From NCBI GenBank assembly GCA_964641155.1, contig CAZXJO010000001.1, positions 325,018-389,017 of the forward strand: a stretch of 64,000 nt of DNA, read 5' to 3'. Shown here piece after piece: positions 60,876 through 64,000 of this stretch; position 1 is the stretch's first letter; every line of letters starts with the position of its first letter. The position numbers and the translations under genes are program-made. A model generated the notes under the pieces. The model had not been told where the DNA came from. It saw nothing but the letters and a program-made list of their open reading frames with translations, and did no database searches. The DNA is from DTCV01 sp964641155 (GTDB taxonomy: Archaea > Thermoproteota > Thermoprotei_A > Sulfolobales > NBVN01).

Positions 60876-61895
60876 GTGTCTGAGGCTTGGTACGTGCTGG
60901 TGTCGACGTTGCTGGCATTCATCCTCACATATGTGTTAGTTCCTCCATGGATTAAAGTAGCTGCTAGCAAGGGCTTTGTCGGTAAGGACATGAATAAGGT
61001 CGCCAACGTATTAGTCGCTGAAGGCGGTGGTTTATGGGCAGTTATTGGATGCACGTTCGGGCTGTACGGGCTGGCATCCCTCCATAGGTACTTAGGTAAT
61101 GAAGTCATGTTCAGTGATGACTTCTTCGCACTCACATCCCTACTGCTTCTGGCGTCGTTGCTTGGATTCATGGACGACATACTTGGGTGGAAGAAGGGCT
61201 TACCCGCCTGGCTCAGGGTACTCTTCGTGGTCCCTATATCGACGCCTTTAGTGGTCATTAAGGCAGGGGTCTCAACGATCTCATTACCTTTCCTAGGAGT
61301 TGTCGACCTAGGCATTACCTATCCCCTGGTGTTAGTACCTATAGGCGTGGTTGGATGCGCGAACGCGTTCAACATGATCGCGGGTTATAACGGGTTGGAG
61401 GCATGTATGGGTATCTCCCTAATGATCTCAACGGCGGTGTTCTCATACATTAGAGGTGTGCAGTTAGTGTTTGAGGCGTCATTAGTTATGGCAGCCTCAC
61501 TCCTAGCTTTCATCAGGTATAACTGGTTCCCAGCTAAGGTCTTCCCAGGAAACACCCTCACATATGCTGTAGGGGCTTACTACGCATCACTAATAATACT
61601 AGGTAACATGGAGAAGTTCGGGTTACTCCTCTTCACCCCGTACTTCCTGGAATTCCTCCTATTCATAAGGGGTTTGAAGGACGGTATATACAAAGAGAAC
61701 TTCGGAATACCTAGAGATGACGGCTCCTTAGAACCCCCGTACGGTAAGATCTACAGCCTCACCCACCTAACGATCAAGTTGTTGAAGTTGCTGGGGGTAA
61801 AGCCCACGGAGTTGAAGGTGACGACGACCTTAACAATAATCCAATCAGCGGTGGGTGCTTTGGCGATAGCCTTGGTCTCAGCAGGCATCATGTAG
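60876..61895 (+). CDS. UDP-GlcNAc:polyprenyl-phosphate GlcNAc-1-phosphate transferase (AglH/Alg7/WecA type)
   Basis: A 339-residue membrane enzyme of glycosyltransferase family 4 with ten or so helices. Catalytic marks: FMDDILGWKKGLPAW (DDxxGW) and CANAFNMIAGYNGLEA (NAFNxxDG-like, with AGYNG), plus the uridine-binding loop near LAFIRYNWFPAKVFPGNT. It should load GlcNAc-1-phosphate on dolichyl phosphate as first step of N-glycan assembly. GTG start; TATA-like GTTTTTAATT near 60830-60840. Confidence 0.9.
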   Translation: MSEAWYVLVSTLLAFILTYVLVPPWIKVAASKGFVGKDMNKVANVLVAEGGGLWAVIGCTFGLYGLASLHRYLGNEVMFSDDFFALTSLLLLASLLGFMDDILGWKKGLPAWLRVLFVVPISTPLVVIKAGVSTISLPFLGVVDLGITYPLVLVPIGVVGCANAFNMIAGYNGLEACMGISLMISTAVFSYIRGVQLVFEASLVMAASLLAFIRYNWFPAKVFPGNTLTYAVGAYYASLIILGNMEKFGLLLFTPYFLEFLLFIRGLKDGIYKENFGIPRDDGSLEPPYGKIYSLTHLTIKLLKLLGVKPTELKVTTTLTIIQSAVGALAIALVSAGIM

Positions 61896-61975
61896 CGTTC
61901 TTAGGCTTACTTCCCCAAGTTTGTGTGATTAGATATTCTAAACAATTGTTATGATTGTCAAACACCTCAACAAAG

Positions 61976-61984
61976 TTTATAATA
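61976..61984 (+). promoter_or_regulatory. TATA box of glcD-like gene
   Basis: TTTATAATA centred about 35 bp before ATG 62015. It lies inside the longer open frame that begins at TTG 61955, which argues for ATG 62015 as the true start. Confidence 0.6.
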
Positions 61985-62014
61985 TTCTGGCCGAAAGAAT
62001 CTATAGGGCGTGAT

Positions 62015-63394
62015 ATGAGTTACGAGCTGATTATTTCTAAGCTCAGTGATATGCTTGAAGCGGAGAACGTAATCACCGACGCAGAGGAGCTCTACACCTA
62101 CAGCTTCACGGCGTACGCAGTGGTTAGGGAGAAACCAATAGCTGTGGTTAAGGTGAGGAGCACTGAGGACGTTGTTAAGGTGCTTAAATTCGCGAACGAG
62201 TACAAGGTACCGGTAGTCCCCAGGGGTAGTGGGACAAGCGTCATAGGCGCCTCAACCCCTACTAAAGGCTCTATAGTCCTTGATTTAAGACCTATGAGGA
62301 GGATTAGGGTGGATGTAGCCAACGGCTACGTTGAGGCTGAGGCGGGTGCGTACGTAGATGAGGTCGATAAGGAATGTAGGAAGTACGGGTTCATGTTCCC
62401 GGTGGACCCTGCGAGCGCTGAGGCAGCCACCATCGGTGGGGCCTTAGCCATGGATGCTGGCGGTATGAGAGGTGCTAGATATGGGACTATGAGGCATGTT
62501 ACCCTAGGCATTGAGGTAGTGGTCCCAGGAGGGGAGGTCTTAACGTTGGGTGCCACCGCGTACAAGCAGGCGACGGGCTATGACTTAATGCACCTATTCA
62601 TAGGTTCTGAAGGCACTTTAGGTGTGATTACTAAGGCTTGGTTCAAGATAGTGCCTGCCCCTAAGTCCGTGGGTAGGGTTGTCGCATACTTCGACGACGT
62701 CGCTGACGCCGCTAAGGGTGTCTTCGAGCTGAGGAGGAGGGGTTTCTCACCCCTAATTCTCGAGTTCATGGATGACGTAGTTGTTAAGCTGGCCAACAAG
62801 ATCAAGGGACTTAACTTCCCCGAGAAGAACATGGTTATAGTAGACATAGACGCACCTAAGGAGGTCTTAAACAACCTACTCAACGAGGTTGCAGCAGTTC
62901 TTAAGTCCTCAGGGGCTGCTGACGTGCAGTTCACGACAGACCCCGACGAGATGGCTAAGCTGTACGCTGTACGTAAGCAGGCATACCCGACGTTCGCTGC
63001 CGGATTCCCGTTCTCATTCATGGGTGATCTCTCAGTACCTCTCTCAGCGCTGCCGGCGATAGTTAAGAAGGTCAGGGAGGTATCAACTAAGTACGGGATA
63101 ACCATAGGTTTGATAGGTCATGCGGGTGATGGGAACCTCCATCCGTTGGTAGGGCTTCAGTCGAAGGATGAGTGGTGGACTAAGGCCAGGCCAGCACTGG
63201 TTGAGATAGAGGGGTACTCGATAGAGTTAGGTGGTACTATCTCAGGCGAGCACGGGATTGGGATTGAGAGGAAGGACTTACTGGTTAAGGAGTTGAGGGC
63301 TAAGAACGCTGAGAGGATGATTCAATACATGAAGGACATTAAGAAGATATTTGACCCGAACGGCATTATGAACCCAGGTAAGTTGTTCGATTAG
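62015..63394 (+). CDS. FAD-linked oxidase, GlcD/D-lactate dehydrogenase type
   Basis: A 459-residue flavoprotein of the VAO/PCMH family. The FAD-binding half shows VPVVPRGSGTSVIGASTPTKGS, PVDPASAEAATIGGALAMDAGG and GSEGTLGVITKAWFKIVP; the C-terminal half holds GHAGDGNLHPLV and SGEHGIGIERKDLL, as in glycolate and D-lactate oxidases. Oxidises a 2-hydroxy acid and passes electrons to the GlcF-like Fe-S protein encoded 10 bp downstream. The substrate could be glycolate or D-lactate. Start chosen from TATA position and family N-terminus. Confidence 0.92.
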   Translation: MSYELIISKLSDMLEAENVITDAEELYTYSFTAYAVVREKPIAVVKVRSTEDVVKVLKFANEYKVPVVPRGSGTSVIGASTPTKGSIVLDLRPMRRIRVDVANGYVEAEAGAYVDEVDKECRKYGFMFPVDPASAEAATIGGALAMDAGGMRGARYGTMRHVTLGIEVVVPGGEVLTLGATAYKQATGYDLMHLFIGSEGTLGVITKAWFKIVPAPKSVGRVVAYFDDVADAAKGVFELRRRGFSPLILEFMDDVVVKLANKIKGLNFPEKNMVIVDIDAPKEVLNNLLNEVAAVLKSSGAADVQFTTDPDEMAKLYAVRKQAYPTFAAGFPFSFMGDLSVPLSALPAIVKKVREVSTKYGITIGLIGHAGDGNLHPLVGLQSKDEWWTKARPALVEIEGYSIELGGTISGEHGIGIERKDLLVKELRAKNAERMIQYMKDIKKIFDPNGIMNPGKLFD

Positions 63395-63404
63395 GGTGGT
63401 TGAG

Positions 63405-64000
63405 ATGGTCTACACCAAGGAAGAACTGTTGAAGGACGCGAATAAGTTCCTCGAATACTGCAAGCAGTGCGGCTTCTGCACACCGGTATGCCCGGTCCTC
63501 AAAACAAGTGACTACGTCGAGACTTACGGCCCTAGGGGTAGGTTGCTTCAGAGCAGGGGAGTCATCGAGGGCGAGCTGAGCCCCAGGCCCGAGTTGAGTA
63601 GTAGGATATACTGCACACTATGCGGGTTCTGCGAGGTTAAATGCATAGCAGCACTCAAGCTAACCGAACTCTACCTAGCTGTGAGGCACTACCTAAGCGA
63701 TTCAGGCCTAATACCTGAGCAGGTCAAGCAGGTCTCTAAGGCAGTGCTAGGTGTCGACAACCCATACAACGTAGACAAATCAATTAAGGCAATGTGGTTG
63801 GACTACCTACCCGAAAAACCTGCTGAGAAGTCTAAAGTACTCTACTGGGTTGGATGCACCTCAGCTATTAGGAACCCTGAGACAGCGTCTAATGCCTACC
63901 AGCTGATTAAGGAGTTAAGTAAGTGTGAGGTAGCTACGATCGCTGACGAGCCGTGTTGTGGTTGGCCCCTATACCTGAACGGGGACTTAGAGGGTTATAA
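63405..64000 (+). CDS. GlcF-type Fe-S oxidoreductase, partial
   Basis: Open from ATG 63405 to the window end, 198 codons so far. Two ferredoxin-like cluster motifs, YCKQCGFCTPVCPVLK and YCTLCGFCEVKCIAA, are followed by the beginning of a CCG domain (VLYWVGCTSAIRNPETA, then DEPCCGWPLY). This is the electron-accepting partner of the GlcD-type oxidase, likely linking it to quinone or another carrier. The C-terminal half is missing because the window ends. Confidence 0.9.
   Translation, partial: MVYTKEELLKDANKFLEYCKQCGFCTPVCPVLKTSDYVETYGPRGRLLQSRGVIEGELSPRPELSSRIYCTLCGFCEVKCIAALKLTELYLAVRHYLSDSGLIPEQVKQVSKAVLGVDNPYNVDKSIKAMWLDYLPEKPAEKSKVLYWVGCTSAIRNPETASNAYQLIKELSKCEVATIADEPCCGWPLYLNGDLEGY

Noticed and set aside
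61955..62014. Longer N-terminus of the GlcD-like protein from TTG 61955
   Set aside because: The TATA box lies within this stretch and the family N-terminus matches ATG 62015.

Overview
The window looks like chromosomal DNA from a hyperthermophilic crenarchaeote (Thermoproteota, Thermoprotei). The evidence is archaeal TATA promoters with short or absent leaders, frequent GTG/TTG starts, a lone 5S rRNA gene, tRNAs interrupted by bulge-helix-bulge introns (including non-canonical sites), a box C/D sRNA, an archaeal tRNA-splicing endonuclease, class I LysRS, type II methionine aminopeptidase and a Sulfolobus-type SSB. The SSB argues against Thermoproteales; a Desulfurococcales-, Acidilobales- or Fervidicoccales-like relative is likelier. 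This placement is inference; no 16S/23S gene is present.

Layout. 0.2-4.0 kb: a TAXI-type TRAP uptake operon (binding protein, DUF1850 protein, fused 4TM/12TM permease). 4.2-8.4 kb: a two-domain KaiC-like ATPase, a DapB/2,4-diaminopentanoate-dehydrogenase-like enzyme and a class I/II aminotransferase broken by a one-base frameshift. 9.0-14.1 kb: the glycine cleavage system as divergent operons (gcvT-gcvH-orf148 and gcvPA-gcvPB). 14-19 kb: ATP-NAD kinase-like protein, small TFIIB-type zinc-ribbon protein, SpeD-family decarboxylase, tRNA-Thr with a D-arm intron, HpcH/HpaI aldolase, TnpB remnant, agmatinase. 19-31 kb: GlyRS, a run of small archaeal conserved genes, EndA, UbiX, a C/D sRNA, MetAP, DUF1512, phosphoesterase and several zinc-ribbon proteins. 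31.2-34.7 kb: tRNA-Met, 5S rRNA, tRNA-Gln (two introns), LysRS, SSB, PqqD-like and DUF123 proteins.

34.8-43.5 kb is the most unusual region: a winged-helix gene divergent from a type IV filament operon (pilin-like protein, secretion ATPase, TadC-like platform) that continues into an unrecognised 803-residue protein and a VirB4/HerA-type ATPase, then DUF1614. A 12-bp palindrome abuts the TATA box of the operon. This could be a filament machine with a conjugation-type motor.

44-48 kb: an Lrp regulator and a tetrahydromethanopterin-type cofactor cluster (RimK/MptN-like ligase, MptG, MptE, DUF447). Together with glycine cleavage this suggests an H4MPT-like one-carbon carrier. 48-52.7 kb: OPT-like transporter and a MacB/FtsX-like ABC system. 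52.8-56.1 kb: two tandem copies of an Nramp-like transporter, the second interrupted by an in-frame TAG. 56.2-60.8 kb: ferredoxin and tungsten aldehyde:ferredoxin oxidoreductase, followed by two prepilin-like surface proteins. 60.9-64 kb: AglH/WecA-type GlcNAc-1-phosphate transferase, GlcD-type FAD oxidase and the start of its GlcF-type Fe-S partner, cut by the window end.
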